Positions 24,054-36,700 of a stretch of 64,000 nt of DNA are shown piece by piece (position 1 is the first letter of the stretch; every line of letters begins with the position of its first letter). This stretch comes from Turbatrix aceti (lineage: Eukaryota; Nematoda; Chromadorea; Rhabditida; Panagrolaimidae). The notes beneath the pieces are model-generated. The model did not search any database. It saw nothing but the letters and a program-made list of their open reading frames with translations, and was not told where the DNA came from. Where the stretch lies: the NCBI GenBank assembly GCA_963969345.1, contig OZ017768.1, positions 2,318,718 through 2,382,717 of the forward strand, given 5' to 3'. The position numbers and the translations under genes are program-made.

Positions 24054-27000
24054 TTTTTTTACCGGCATTTTTTATTTTGGCGTATTTATATTTATGTTTT
24101 GAAATATTAATAAACGTTATTATTTCACCAAAACTTCGACAAAGTGCCTTATTAGACGACCAAAAAATTACAGTTTTACTAATAAATGGCGGGTTGGATG
24201 AAAAAAATTCGTTTCATTTTTTTGAAATTTGGTCATGAAGAAGCGGAAAATAAACTGGTATTCAGCAATACTGTGATTCGGCTATGGTTTTCCTTTCTTT
24301 TCTTTTTTCTACTTCAATGTCAATTGCCTGGGTGATCTGGACTCAAAGCAATGATCTAACGAATTTCGGTTCGATTTAACTTTGAAAAATGATATAATCT
24401 GTGATTTCTGAATCGTTATTTTCAAATTTTCAATTTAAAAATGATTTTTCTAGTCAAAATTTTGATTAAGCGAAAACAGAGTCTTCAGACCCGCGCAAAC
24501 GGACTCCTTTCCGCCGCGCACCCGCAAGTCACAGGAACAGAGTGGGGACGTCGACTTTCACCGCCGCAAGCAGCATAAATGCTGCGCAGCTGCGCGAGAG
24601 ATGACTGTACGCAACCGGCTGCAGCCAACTGATGTGAGTTGACCTCGGAACGACATAAGGTCGCTTGCGTGCGCGCTTCTCCTTCTCCCCCCCTCGGTCT
24701 GGTCAATCCGCTATACCCCCCTCCGACGACTCGGGTCGCGGTCGCTGCCGCCGCCGCAATCCCCGATATTGATCGATTCTTTTTTCGTAAATACATAGAT
24801 TCTCACCACCCACTCAGACATAAATGCGCATAGCAATGCTTCCTTCTTCTGCACGTGGAGGTATACTTTTGTTTTTTCACCTTATTTACATATTTAAAAT
24901 TTGTCAAAAATACAGACGTCAACGTTTAGCGTGAATTATTTATTTATGTAACTTTTCTACAAAATTGTGCTTACCAGATGTTTTTGTTTTGACACGGATT
25001 GCTTTTTCATGATTTTTTAAGCATAACTGCAATTCTTGGATTTTCAAGCACACGCGTTGTTTTTTTCCATCTGATTTGTAATCAATACTCATGCATCTTT
25101 TGACAGGGATTTTTGTACAATTTTGCTAGATTCTTTCAAGATATTTTTGTACGCGAAGAGTTTTTTTGTGAATAGAAAAATCTGTAAAAAATAAAAAAAA
25201 ATGTGATAAATAACGTTATTATTACTAACAAAATCTAAACACTTCAGTGAACTTTTATTTAGTTGCTAATTTTCAATTTCCTTTGTTTGTGTTCAAAAAT
25301 GCTAAATTTGTTCATTTTTTATCCCGATATCCGTTTTTTAAATACGATCTAAAACATTTTTTTTTAATTCTCGGATGTCGTATTTCTTTTTTTTTTACAA
25401 ATCGAACACTTCAATCAATCAGAAGCGTTCTTTTTTTTGTAACTTTGTTAATCAGATTTCCATCAAAAATTCAAACTCCCATTTCTTCCCCCTCAAAATG
25501 TTCATTCAATTCGCCTGCCAGCGGAGTTCGCAACTTTGCCACCCTTCCTGCCAGTCAGCCTGCCTGACAGCTTTGCAGAGATATTGGATATCCGTATCCA
25601 CATCCGAGTCCGCGAACCGTTGTTTTATGGCTGTTTATCGGGCAGTCGGTGTGCGAGAAAAACAAGCGACACCGGCGCGCCGTAGCCGTAGTAGTAGATA
25701 TACATATTTGCGTGGGGGGTGAAGAGGGAGGGGACGGAGGGATAAAGAAAAGCCAAGCAAGCAAGAAGCAAGCTCTGGGTGATGCCAGCTGCTATGTACT
25801 CCCGCGCCTGCTCGAGCTCGACCGGACCTCTCTTGGACGGACCCCGCGTCTTCCCGTCCCGTTCGTGGTTTGTCAGTCGGCACGCTAGAATAAGGGGGAG
25901 TTGAGTTGTTAAGCGGGGCCATAGTACTACTAACCAGCCCAGTTCCAGTCAGCCTCAAGCGTTATCCCTTTCCTCTCCTCCTGCAATGCAAAACTACGCC
26001 GCTTTGTCATTGAGCGCAGGCCGCACAGCCATCCGCCTGCCTGCCCTACAGGCTTTTTGGCATTTGTTTTACTTTTTTTCTTCGGCGTCTTTTTCGTGCA
26101 CTATGTATTGTTCAGCTCCGGGATAGAGGGGGCCTACCGACCGACCAAGGATGACAACGGCGAGGGAGGCGAACGAGGGCGATTGTCAGTATTGCCCCCG
26201 CTACGAATGACTGAAACCAACCACCATCTACATATTTAGATATTTCGTCGTCCCCTCGTTGTCTCTGTTTGATGATTCATGCCCTTGTTTTTTTTGACAA
26301 ATGCGCTCCGGATAAAGACATATTGAACGTAGTTTTTGTATAAAATATGTGTTTTATGAACTCTATTTTGAACAAATCTGGGGTGTGTAATAAAATTGTT
26401 TTATTTTATCGTCAGTTTTATCGGGAATTGCTCACTTTTTATGGATTTGGCATTTTACGATTTTTTAGATGACTGAAGCTTTTTCCATGACGAATTTATT
26501 AGTTTTCGTTTATCTTTTTTTTTGTATTTGAAATTAAAAAAAAAATATATGACCGTAAAATTTAATAAATATTTCATGAATCGTTTTTTACGTTAATTTT
26601 TTGACCGATTAAAAAAAAATTATGTGCTACTTTCATTTATTTTGTTTTTTATGTATTTTTTTTGATTTTGAAACGATTTATAAATTTCCTTTATGAATGA
26701 CATTTTATTTATTTATTTATTTATGAGTTTTCTTTCATCCGTCTTCTTTGAAACCAAACCCATGAATTTAATATCCATTCCTATGAAATATTTTTTTTAC
26801 TGTTAACGACCCCATTGACAGGCGATCTCTTGTTCAACATCCATCGTCGTCGGTGTCTTTTTTTCCATAAAATATTTTTTTTCCGACTGACTGGCTGCGT
26901 TTTCGAATGTCGATGGATGGATTGATGGACGCTTCCTTCCTGCGCCAGAAAAAAAAACAAAAAAGTACATCAAGCGTTCGTTCATTTTTTCCACTTTACC

Positions 27001-27213
27001 ACGCCGGCATCAGGACCGGAGGCCGACCCTGGTGACGGAAAGAAGAAAAAAGACGGGGCAAGAGTTTTTGTTGTGCCCGTGGTATTGATTCATGATGCGT
27101 GTTTCCCTTCTCTTCTGTTGACTGTTTCGTGTACGCCACTGCTGTTCTTTCTCACTGTTCGTTGACAGTGCTTCCGTAAGAACAAAATTTTTTGTTGCTT
27201 ACGAACAAAAAAT
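24054..27213. other. gene-poor stretch with two GC-rich, promoter-like islands
   Basis: Two islands, at about 24485-24780 and 25500-26230, are much richer in GC and CpG than the surrounding AT-rich DNA, and hold runs such as GCCGCCGCC. They have no defended coding exon. They may be promoters or enhancers for the LIM gene starting at 27214 or for unseen non-coding transcripts. The remainder is AT-rich; the part near 26700 has (ATTT)n repeats. Confidence 0.4.
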
Positions 27214-29031
27214 ATGTCAAGACAACAACAATCTCTATACAATCGGTCTATTCGTCCTTCCAGCATCGGCGTTGGTGTCACACGCTACGATTCCGACAGC
27301 TCAGGGGCGATGATTCAGACGGCACATTCGCCACAGTATCCGCCTTCCCACCAGCAGGTCGAAAATGGCTACGGAAATATTGATCTAGATTTTTACGTCA
27401 ATGATCCTGCGGCACCTGCTTCGTCCGGTGCAGGACACAATGGGACCCTCGGGCCACAGTACGTCGAGGGTTACGTCTGCGTGAGGTGCAATGATGGCTT
27501 TGCTCTCGATGAACAAATTGTCAACAGTGGCGGTCAGGTTTGGCACGCCGAATGCTTTGTGTGAGTTTTTTTTATTAAAAAACGATTTTAATTTTTACCA
27601 ACTTTTTTTCGTAATGTTAGAATTTACACAATTTTTGAATTTTCGACGCGCTCGACAAGATTTTTTTCAAATATCGTTCTTATTTATTTGCATAGTTTAG
27701 CGACGAATTTTTTTGCATCCAACTTTGAGGTCCCTGGTTCGAATCCTTTTAACACCGATATTTTTTTATTACTTTTTAAAATCTCCAAATGAGTTATAAA
27801 AATCCTAAAATTTCATTGTTGACCCCAAAATCAATTTTCCAGATGCGCGCAATGCTTCCAACCCTTCCCAGACGGCATCTACTTCGAATTCGAAGGCCGA
27901 AAATACTGCGAACACGACTTCCACGTCCTCTACGCCCCGTGCTGTAACAAGTGCAATGAATTCATCGTCGGTCGAGTCATCAAGGCGATGAACGCTTCCT
28001 GGCATCCGGAATGCTTTACCTGCGAGCTCTGTGACAAGCGTCTCGCCGACATTGGATTTCTCCGAAACGCAGGCCGAGCGCTCTGCAGGGAGTGCAATGA
28101 GCGCGAGAAATCAGCAGGTGCCGGAAAATACGTTTGCCACAAGTGTCATGCCATCATCGAGGATGGTCATATTAAGTTCAAGGGCGACTCGTTTCATCCC
28201 TATCATTTCAATTGCGGCCGGTGTGGTGTCGAGTTGACCGATGACGCGCGTGAAATCGGCGGCCAGTTGTACTGCCTCCGCTGCCACGACACAATGGGCA
28301 TCCCAATCTGCGGCGCGTGTCATCGACCGATTGAGGAACGCGTAATTGCGGCACTCGGCAAGCAATGGCACGTCGAGCATTTTGTCTGTGCCGTCTGTGA
28401 AAAGCCTTTCCTTGGGCAAAAGCATTTCGAGCGAAAGGGACTGGCATACTGCGAGCAGCATTTCCACAAGCTTTTCGGCAATATGTGCTTCCGGTGCAGT
28501 CAGCCGTGTGGATCGGAAGTCTTCCAGGCTTTGCAGAAGACGTGGTGCACTAAATGCTTCAGTTGTGCTCTGTGCGACAAGAAAATGGATCAAAAGTAAG
28601 TAGATTAAGACTTGCATATACTCAAAATGTTCGTAAAACTTGAAAAAATTTGTTTGAATACAAAGAAAAACTATTTTTGTCGTGTTTTAAAATTTTTGAT
28701 ACTTTCTCCACGAAAATTTTTTCATGTGTGTATGCGAAACTGTTTTTGTGGCACAGTGGTTAGGGATTTTGTTTTACGATCTTCATGTCATGGGTTCGAA
28801 TCCTAATTATTTCATTTTCTTTTTTACTCTTTTGTTCGTTTACTGTTATTAATCTAAAATCGTTCCAGGACCAAGTTTTATGAATTTGACATGAAACCAA
28901 CGTGCAAGCGATGCTACGACCGCTTCCCGACAGAACTCAAGAAGCGTATCAGCGACAACCTAAAAGAGCGAGATGTCGAGACACTGCGCAGAAGATCCGC
29001 CAGCCCCTCGAGAACACGCGGTGGACCATAG
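27214..29031 (+). CDS. unc-97: PINCH-family protein with five LIM domains (UNC-97/LIMS-like; three exons)
   Basis: Exons 27214-27560, 27843-28595 and 28869-29031 encode 420 residues. Five LIM zinc-finger domains follow each other from Cys89: [41 protein letters not shown] and CFRCSQP begin them, each with the Cys/His/Asp zinc ligands of double fingers. Five LIM domains and nothing else is diagnostic of PINCH, the adaptor that binds integrin-linked kinase at muscle attachments and focal adhesions (UNC-97 in C. elegans). It has an N-terminal extension of about 88 residues rich in Ser, Gln and Gly, longer than I expect for UNC-97. The C-terminus ends with a basic [14 protein letters not shown] tail. 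Both introns carry tRNA-like repeats. Splice sites: GTGAGT/TTTTCCAG and GTAAGT/GTTCCAG. Confidence 0.93.
27685..27755 (+). repeat. tRNA-like segment in LIM-gene intron 1
   Basis: An A-box-like region (GCATAGTTTAGCGAC) lies about 35 bases before a perfect B-box-type CTGGTTCGAATCC (27731-27744). Probably tRNA-derived and degenerate. Confidence 0.4.
28745..28808 (+). repeat. tRNA-like segment in LIM-gene intron 2
   Basis: TTGTGGCACAGTGGTTAGG is a good internal A box, and GGGTTCGAATCC at 28793-28804 a good B box, at tRNA-like spacing. The A-box part resembles the minus-strand unit in the Mpv17-gene intron (GTGGCACA), suggesting one tRNA-derived family. The acceptor stem does not pair well. Confidence 0.5.
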
Positions 29032-30530
29032 ACTGTGATTACAATTATTCTCGTCGTCCATCCATCAATCACGCGTTTAAAAAAAAATCAGATTGTTATT
29101 ATTTCTTTTTCTTCCAATTTTTTTTATTGTTGTCTACCCCAATCCCAACCCGTCTCTCCACATCAATCGCGCAATGAAGAAAAAAACAGATAACAGCTAC
29201 AAAATAAAATCAATCAATCAAACAGTTGCTCAATGTTTATTACGATACTATGTACGAACGAATCCATCAATTCATCATTGATTTGTTTTATTTGTAGCCA
29301 AAGCTGCCGCTTTATATCAATTGCTATAGAATAAAAAGGAACAAGTGCCTAGTAAAAAAAATATTTTTTGCACGTTGCCCGCAGAAAGGGGGTTACAAAC
29401 CACGAAAACGCATCCTAAAACTTGTTGAATAGTGCAAACTAGAGTGCAGTTGTCTGATGTCGGAAGATTCTACAACTTTCTTCTCTTTTGACCTTGTCAA
29501 AGCCCGTTTTGTCCTGCAGCAGACACCGTGTCGTCACCCTGGGAATGATGAGATAGCGTAATGCAGGAGCGCTGATCCGTGTTCAATTAGGCTCTTTTTT
29601 TGGAGACAAAAGTCAAAAAATGTAATCATTAGTCACACTCCGGGGTCGAGGTCAGCTCCGGTGGAACTCATTCAAAAAATTAAAAAAATTTATTTCATCT
29701 GTTTGTTTAATTTCATTATCAATATCAAATAAATTAAATAAAAATGTAAAAATTGTTTATTCATACTTGAGATTTTTCAAAATTGGCTTCGAAACTTAAT
29801 TTTAATTTTTTTGTCGAGAACACAAAAAATCTAAAAATAGGGTTTTTCTTTGGTTTTTGAGTGTACTTTATCATTTTTTGTCTCCGAAACAATTAATTTT
29901 TCTCTTTGTTTTCATTTAACAATGCTAACCAGACCACATTCTTTCTTCTTTCACAAAACCGTACACATTTCCAAAATTCTTTTACGCTTTTCTTTCTTGT
30001 TTTTCGGCAAGATAAAAGAAAAGAAAAGTAAGTGATGTGTATGTGTACTTCACAAAAGGATAAAACAAGACAGGATTATCCCATAAAAAAGAAACTGCAA
30101 TGGAATAGACAACGTTAAAAAACTAAAATGAAAGAGAAAAACCATCTGGCATGATACACACTTTTCTTTTCTGAACTCCGTTTATCCACCATAAACGAAA
30201 GCTAATTACTTATCTACCGGCTGTGTTCAAGGCAAAGAGGAAGAAATGCGCGTGTCATTTGCGTGCAGCCTGATCAGCAATACATACTACGTGGAAAGTA
30301 CCCTAAGGGCATTTTTTAGTGATTTTTTTTATTTGTGTCCAGGCTTTTTACTCTTTCTTTCTTTCTGTCTCTTTGGTCTGTTTCTTTTTTTTCATTATCG
30401 TCGTTTGCTTGCTGGGGTGGAGTCCGGGTGGCACTGGGACCATCAAACTGACTACTATATTTGTGATCAGTCGATGGAGTGAAGCCTTTCAAACTACTTA
30501 TTATTCTGAAAGTGTTCCTATAAGTCAAAG
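29032..30530. other. intergenic, no supported gene
   Basis: Contains the LIM gene's 3' region (AATAAA-like words near 29200) and the promoter region of the Cys-rich gene. Otherwise AT-rich and featureless. Confidence 0.4.
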
Positions 30531-31623
30531 ATGATTCACAGTTTTTTGACAACTTTCACTGTTTCAACTCTTTTGTTACAGGTTTGTTATAATACTTATT
30601 CTTAATCAAGATTTTTTGAATTATCGAAAAGTTCAAAAATCTAGGATAAATTTTTCAGTTCACAACAGCGGCCAATACGTGTCAAAAGTTAGCGGTGTGT
30701 GCGATTGATAAATGTATTCCTGGTTCAACGGTTTTTCCACCAACTGATAAAGTTTGTTTTATTTTTAGTTTATTCAAAAAAAATTTGCAATTAAAATTAA
30801 ACGATGAATTCGTGATTAAAAATGTTTAGCATTTTTACTTCCTGGGAAAAGATTATTTACAATTGACATTTAATAAAAAAATTGGCAAAAGATACAATCA
30901 GTTTAGCGTGTACCTAATTCGTATTAGTTATGGTGTCTGGAAAATCATGTGTCGCTGCCCCACGTGGAACAAGCGCGCGTGCATTGACATTGTCGCCGTT
31001 CCACATTCTTGTTCCAAACACTGTTTGATGGATTTTTTAACCAAAATACAGCTAAAATAAACCGAAATAAAATACAATACATTTATTCTTTGTCGTACAG
31101 TACAATAAGTTTACAGAAAAGTCAAACATTATCAAAACACTAAAATATCTGATTACTGATTTTCAGGTCCTTCCAAACCTTTTATCAAAAGTGAATTTTG
31201 GATGCGTCTTCGGACCTGCATGCTACGACTCCTGTGTAAACTGTGAAACTTGTCATTACGCACAGGAACAAATGAAATTTCTTATCCTCCGTGAATCTAC
31301 ACGTTAGTCTTTTTTACAAAATGTGATCTTATGAACACATGGTACCATTTTTAGAAGGAAAATGTCCTAAGCTCGAAGCTTGCGCCCAATCATGCCTCGA
31401 CGACGGAGTCGCAGATCCCTTCAGCTGTGTGTTCCGTCAGCGCTGCATCAACCACTGCCTTGACAACAGAGATTGCCCTCAGTGTTACGATATTGTCAAG
31501 CGGGTGTTTACAGGATACTGTTACCGATCTGGGTTCATCGAACACTACAACCGTCGTTGTAAAAAATTCTTTGACGACTTGGCGTCTCAACTTGTGTCAA
31601 ACTTTTCCAAAAAAACACAATAA
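30531..31623 (+). CDS. small secreted cysteine-rich protein (four exons)
   Basis: Exons 30531-30581, 30659-30751, 31167-31302 and 31355-31623 join to 182 residues. The first exon is a signal peptide (MIHSFLTTFTVSTLLLQ, cleavage probably after about residue 20). The mature part has Cys pairs in patterns such as CxxCxxC (CVNCETC) and CLDNRDCPQCYD, with about 18 Cys in all, so it is an extracellular disulphide-bonded protein. No known family is recognised; it is not an obvious protease inhibitor, ShK or EGF domain. AATAAA occurs at about 31690. Splice junctions are GTTTGT/TTTTCAG, GTTTGT/TTTTCAG and GTTAGT/TTTTTAG. Confidence 0.75.
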
Positions 31624-31947
31624 ACTTTTCGTTGTATTCTTGTTTGCATACCTCCCTGTGATGTTTATTTTTATCTTGCTTTAATTTGAAATAAATTCTT
31701 TTCAATTTTTTGTTCAGTGCATCAAAATATTGGAAACTTTTGGCAAAGTGTCCCGAACTGTTAACCGCGTTGTTCGCTGTGATTCAATCTGCAGCGCGGA
31801 TTCTTTTTCCTTTCTCGCTTCTTCTCTCTTCCTTCCCCGTCTTATCCGACCTGATTTAGACGTGGTTTTTCACGTTTTATCCGCCCCTGAGGCGCCGAGA
31901 AGCATGGCTGAGTGGTCTAGTGGTATGATTCTCGCTTAGGGTGCGAG

Positions 31948-32147
31948 NNNNNNNNNNNNNNNNNNNNNNNNNNNNNNNNNNNNNNNNNNNNNNNNNNNNN
32001 NNNNNNNNNNNNNNNNNNNNNNNNNNNNNNNNNNNNNNNNNNNNNNNNNNNNNNNNNNNNNNNNNNNNNNNNNNNNNNNNNNNNNNNNNNNNNNNNNNNN
32101 NNNNNNNNNNNNNNNNNNNNNNNNNNNNNNNNNNNNNNNNNNNNNNN
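31948..32147. other. assembly gap (200 N)
   Basis: Exactly 200 unknown bases at the left edge of the foldback insert. The round number suggests a placeholder length. The gap probably hides the remainder of the element's left end. Confidence 0.95.
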
Positions 32148-34028
32148 GGGATTACATAGGGAGAACCGAAAGTATAGTTTTGGCTCCACCCATGCGGCCG
32201 CTGCGTCTCTCGCTGAATGGCTGCAGCCATGGCTGCGAGCGTGTGTCTGACTCTCTCTCTTCTCCCTTGTATTTTCACCACCGCGCTGCGCGCGTTCGCT
32301 GGTTCGAATTAATGTCAAAAAAATCTAAATTTTGTCCAAATTAGAATTTTTGAATTGTTTCAAGTCAGATTAGTGATCGTCATGATATTTGAAGCATTTT
32401 GACCCAAAATGGGATTTTTTGAATCAATTTTGACAAAAATCGAGTAGGGTACGGTAGAAAAAACGCCAGAGGGTTCAAAATAATGATAGAAAGCTGAAAA
32501 TTTCAGTATAGACTAAAAACTAAATTTCCTTTCGAATGAAGTACTCAGTTTTGTGATATCGATTTGATAAATGACCGAAAAAACGGTTTTTTTCGGAAAT
32601 TTGAAAATTTAGGAACTTTTTAGAACTTTGATCAAAAAGTGAATATCACCAATGGAAAGAGCAGTATCTTTTTTATCCAGAGCCAAATTTTCAGATTTTT
32701 ACCATATCGCATGGGCATACGGTAGCGATTCTCCCGAACCCTACTTGTTCCAACGCCTGAGGCAATGAGGTGAAGCATTGCTTAACAACGGGAGATAGCA
32801 CATCTTGTACGGCATTCTTCGGTCTACAAAATGATGTGACTCTCGAATTTTTATCTATTTTTTTGGCTTCACAATATTAATTCGCGCAACATACACTCAT
32901 TTTTGGTACCAATTTTCCGACAATCGAAATCGAAAAAGTGGGGTCTGGGGAAAAAATCGCCATTGACACAGTTTTGGGGTGTTATAGCATGAATCTCGAC
33001 CCAAGACGTAGAAAACCCTGTAGAATTCAAAAATTATACTGTTTTGTTCCTAAAGGTTCGAAAAAGTTCCGAAAACTGCATTTTTTTCGAAAATTTGAAT
33101 GTTTAGGAACTTTTTGGTCCAAATTAAAAAAAATGGATATCACCACCAAATTCAGAATTTAATTTTACCCCGGTACTGAAATTTTCAGCAACATTTGTTT
33201 CCAACTGTGTCAATGGCGATTTTTTCCCCAGACCCCACTTTTTCGATTTCGATTGTCGGAAAATTGGTACCAAAAATGAGTGTATGTTGCGCGAATTAAT
33301 ATTGTGAAGCCAAAAAAATAGATAAAAATTCGAGAGTCACATCATTTTGTAGACCGAAGAATGCCGTACAAGATGTGCTATCTCCCGTTGTTAAGCAATG
33401 CTTCACCTCATTGCCTCAGGCGTTGGAACAAGTAGGGTTCGGGAGAATCGCTACCGTATGCCCATGCGATATGGTAAAAATCTGAAAATTTGGCTCTGGA
33501 TAAAAAAGATACTGTTCTTTCCATTGGTGATATTCACTTTTTGATCAAAGTTCTAAAAAGTTCCTAAATTTTCAAATTTCCGAAAAAAACCGTTTTTTCG
33601 GTCATTTATCAAATCGATATCACAAAACTGAGTACTCCATTCGAAAGGAAATTTAGTTTTTAGTCTATACTGAAATTTTCAGCTTTCTATCATTATTTTG
33701 AACCCTCTGGCGTTTTTTCTACCGTACCCTACTCGATTTTTGTCAAAATTGATTCAAAAAATCCCATTTTGGGTCAAAATGCTTCAAATATCATGACGAT
33801 CACTAATCTGACTTGAAACAATTCAAAAATTCTAATTTGGACAAAATTTAGATTTTTTTGACATTAATTCGAACCAGCGAACGCGCGCAGCGCGGTGGTG
33901 AAAATACAAGGGAGAAGAGAGAGAGTCAGACACACGCTCGCAGCCATGGCTGCAGCCATTCAGCGAGAGACGCAGCGGCCGCATGGGTGGAGCCAAAACT
34001 ATACTTTCGGTTCTCCCTATGTAATCCC
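32148..34028. mobile_element. foldback element inserted in tRNA-Pro
   Basis: Arms 32148-32972 and 33204-34028, each 825 bp, are inverted copies with only scattered mismatches, around a spacer of about 230 bp. The outer tips are GGGATTACATAGGGAG and its complement. A 9-bp direct repeat, GGGTGCGAG, flanks the whole. A 9-bp duplication is usual for Mutator-like elements and possible for Merlin or hAT-related ones. No transposase frame is present. A segment GTACGGTAGAAAAAAC next to GTCAAAATTGA resembles sequence inside the two TA-flanked elements further right. Confidence 0.75.
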
Positions 34029-36629
34029 GGGTGCGAGAGGTCCCGGGATCAATCCCCGGCTCAGCCCGAGTTTTTGGACCTTTATCACTAGAACTTCAAC
34101 ACGGACACTAAAAAGAATGATTTTTTAAGCTAGAAAAAATGTTGTTGCAGTCGATAATCTGCTTCCCGGAGGTTTGTTTTCATTTTGGACTTCCAATAGG
34201 TCAGCACTTTCGTATTCATCGTCGATCTTCTTCACCAACCAAAATGTTTCCATGATGCCTTTTCCCTTGATTATTACGTCACCCCTAAGTTCAGTTACAA
34301 AGCCGCCTATCTGTTCAAGCAGTAAATTGGTGGCCGATGTGATTTGAATTTTGCTTGCTAAAATTAAGCTTTTTTTGTATTCAGTGAAATTTGGACATAC
34401 GTTTTCCATTGCTTTCCATCCTGGAAGCCGTATTGACAGTGTCACCAAAAAGGCAATAGCGGGGCATACTAAGTCCAACAACGGCAGCTGTAACGGCACC
34501 TGAGTGCACTCCAATACGAATCTCGATTCTTTCTTTTGGCAGGTGGGGGATTCTGAATTTGCGGATACTACGCATGAGAATCAGGGACATTTGTGCAATC
34601 TGTCTAACGTGATCAGTACCATTACGATGTGGCAAGCCGGACACGCACAGATATCCGTCACCAATGGTTTCGACTTTGTAAACATCGTGAGCTTCGATCA
34701 CGGTATCAAAGAGGGTGTACAGATCATTGAGCAGATTGACTACTTGTAAAGGAGAACATTGATTTGAAACTTGCGTAAATTGAACAACATCGGAGAAAAA
34801 CACGGTTACGGAATCGTAATTTTCGGGTTGAACTGGTATCCCACGTTTTAGACTTTCTGCTACCTGTCTGAAAAAATATTTTTTGAAATGACCAAAGTAA
34901 GTAAAAATGTACTTTGGAAGCATCCGATAAAGCAGCAAGTCTGATTTTTGTTTTTCTTCAGTTAATTCTCCAGAACGTTGAGCGACCTCGTTTGCTAAAG
35001 TGTCGGCGTACGACTCAACGGTTGCAAATATGTGATCCATCAAGCTTTCATTTGCGTTCTTGTCAGATCGAAGAATATTTTGTAAAATGTTAAGCGACGG
35101 TCTTGCTTTTGGTTTGTCCATGTAACATTCTTTTATCACAGCTATGACACTTGGCGGAAGATCCGGTACCGATACAGTTGACAGATCAGGCTTTAACGAA
35201 TCAGTGCCACCACGCTTGATTCGGTATATTGCATCTAAAAAACGATAATGATTGTTCAAAACTTCAGAAAGGGAAAACAAAAAGATACCATCAATTGCGT
35301 TATCATCCTCTAATCCAAACGGTCCTTTTTTGGTCAAAATCTCAGAGCACACAATTCCAAAGCTGTAAACATCGGCCGTTTCATTAGGTGCCATTTCCGG
35401 ATTACAGATCATCTCAGGTGCCCGCCATAAGAGTTCTCTTCTGTTAACTTGTTCTTCTCTGTGCATTTTGTGAAGTCCGTAATCAGTCAACTTGACTACC
35501 CATCGATCGTCGACAACAATTGTCCGGGATGTCAGTCTGCCATGTCCTTTACAGTAATCAATTTGAATAAGACACATGAGTCCATGAACAATATCTAGGG
35601 CAATCGAACGTAGGAAAAACGCGTCCATTGGGTACTTTTCATCCGCTATGAGGTCTCTCAAACTCCTACGACTACAAAACCGAAATATTGCATAAGTTTG
35701 GGGGCCATCAGAGCAGAGACCAATAAACTTGCAGAGATTGTCGTGACTGAGCTGTGTCATCTTACGCAGCTCTGAACACAATTTTTCGTCTAAAACTGGC
35801 CGATTTTGGAACTTTCTTGTTGCCACTGGTTCGCTGTGAAGAAAAAAATAAGCGTAGTGCTTTGATTCGATCGCGCCGCTAATACTGCTTTTTGTGGATA
35901 TTCTTGATTGTAAGGAGTATTGACTTGCAGCTTCAATTTTCTTAACGTGGGAGAGCTCAACAAAACTGATTTGCCACAGTGCGTTAAGTCGTAATTTTTC
36001 GATATGGCGAAAGCTAAAAAATAAATAAGAAGACTAATCAAGATTAATCAAATCGCAAATCTCTTCTCGGTAAATCCAGCATTGGAATGAACAAGCAATG
36101 CTAGATGATCCGAGAAAAAAACAAATCATTTTTTAAAAGAAAACCTACTGTAATCCGTAAACTAAAATCAGCAGTAAGCTTAACACCAAAAGCCCCAAAA
36201 CGGTGTAAACATAAGGCGCCAGTGCGTACCACACCTGTATGGGACACACCGTGCCGGTGAATCCACATGTCGGAACGGAGAGCGGTCGGACTCCCTTTCT
36301 TGTCGCCCAAATACTTGTCGACTCATCTGCATAGTTTGGAATCACGTGAGGGACACTTTCCTCAAAGTTTATAATTAAATACTCTGCCACTTTTCCGTCA
36401 GCGTTGATGCCATACATTCCAAACCTGGCATCTCTCATGCCAAATGAGTTAATCTTGACGTTACCGGTGTATCCGTCAAAAGATAATTTGGCATTTCCGA
36501 CGATTGCTTTGCCGTCGTTGAGTCCATTAATTGGATCTTTTTCGAGTGTTCGATTGAGTGCCAATCCGTAGAGGTAAAATGTGTCATGCAAGTCGTAAGC
36601 GTAATCTGATATCTGAAAATATGGAATTT

Positions 36630-36700
36630 AAACCTTGTGTTTGTTGCTTCGAATTTATACATATGGAATGTATAAATTCGAAGCAACAAACACAAGGTTT
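36630..36700. repeat. 71-bp near-perfect palindrome in an intron of cyclase A
   Basis: Arms of about 32 bases (AAACCTTGTGTTTGTTGC outward) surround a loop of about five bases. The right arm matches the corresponding intron sequence of copy C (GAAGCAACAAAGTCAAAG); the left arm is the extra inverted copy. It can form a stable hairpin. Confidence 0.75.

Larger units (their letters stand above)
31906..34067 (+). pseudogene. tRNA-Pro(AGG) split by a foldback element and an assembly gap
   Basis: The left part, 31906-31947, is identical to the other tRNA-Pro copies through the anticodon AGG and up to GGGTGCGAG. The rest resumes at 34029 with GGGTGCGAG again, so nine bases are repeated on both sides of the insert, as a transposon target duplication. 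The insert includes 200 N (31948-32147) and an inverted repeat (32148-34028). The tRNA cannot be made from this allele as assembled. The roughly 150-base leader before it is shared with the other tRNA-Pro copies. Confidence 0.8.

Noticed and set aside
24485..26230. GC-rich Arg/Pro/Ser frames
   Set aside because: CpG-rich, promoter-like DNA; no splice structure, domain or homology visible.
31877..32318. Frames crossing the N run
   Set aside because: Translation of unknown bases; only the flanking tRNA half and repeat arm are real.
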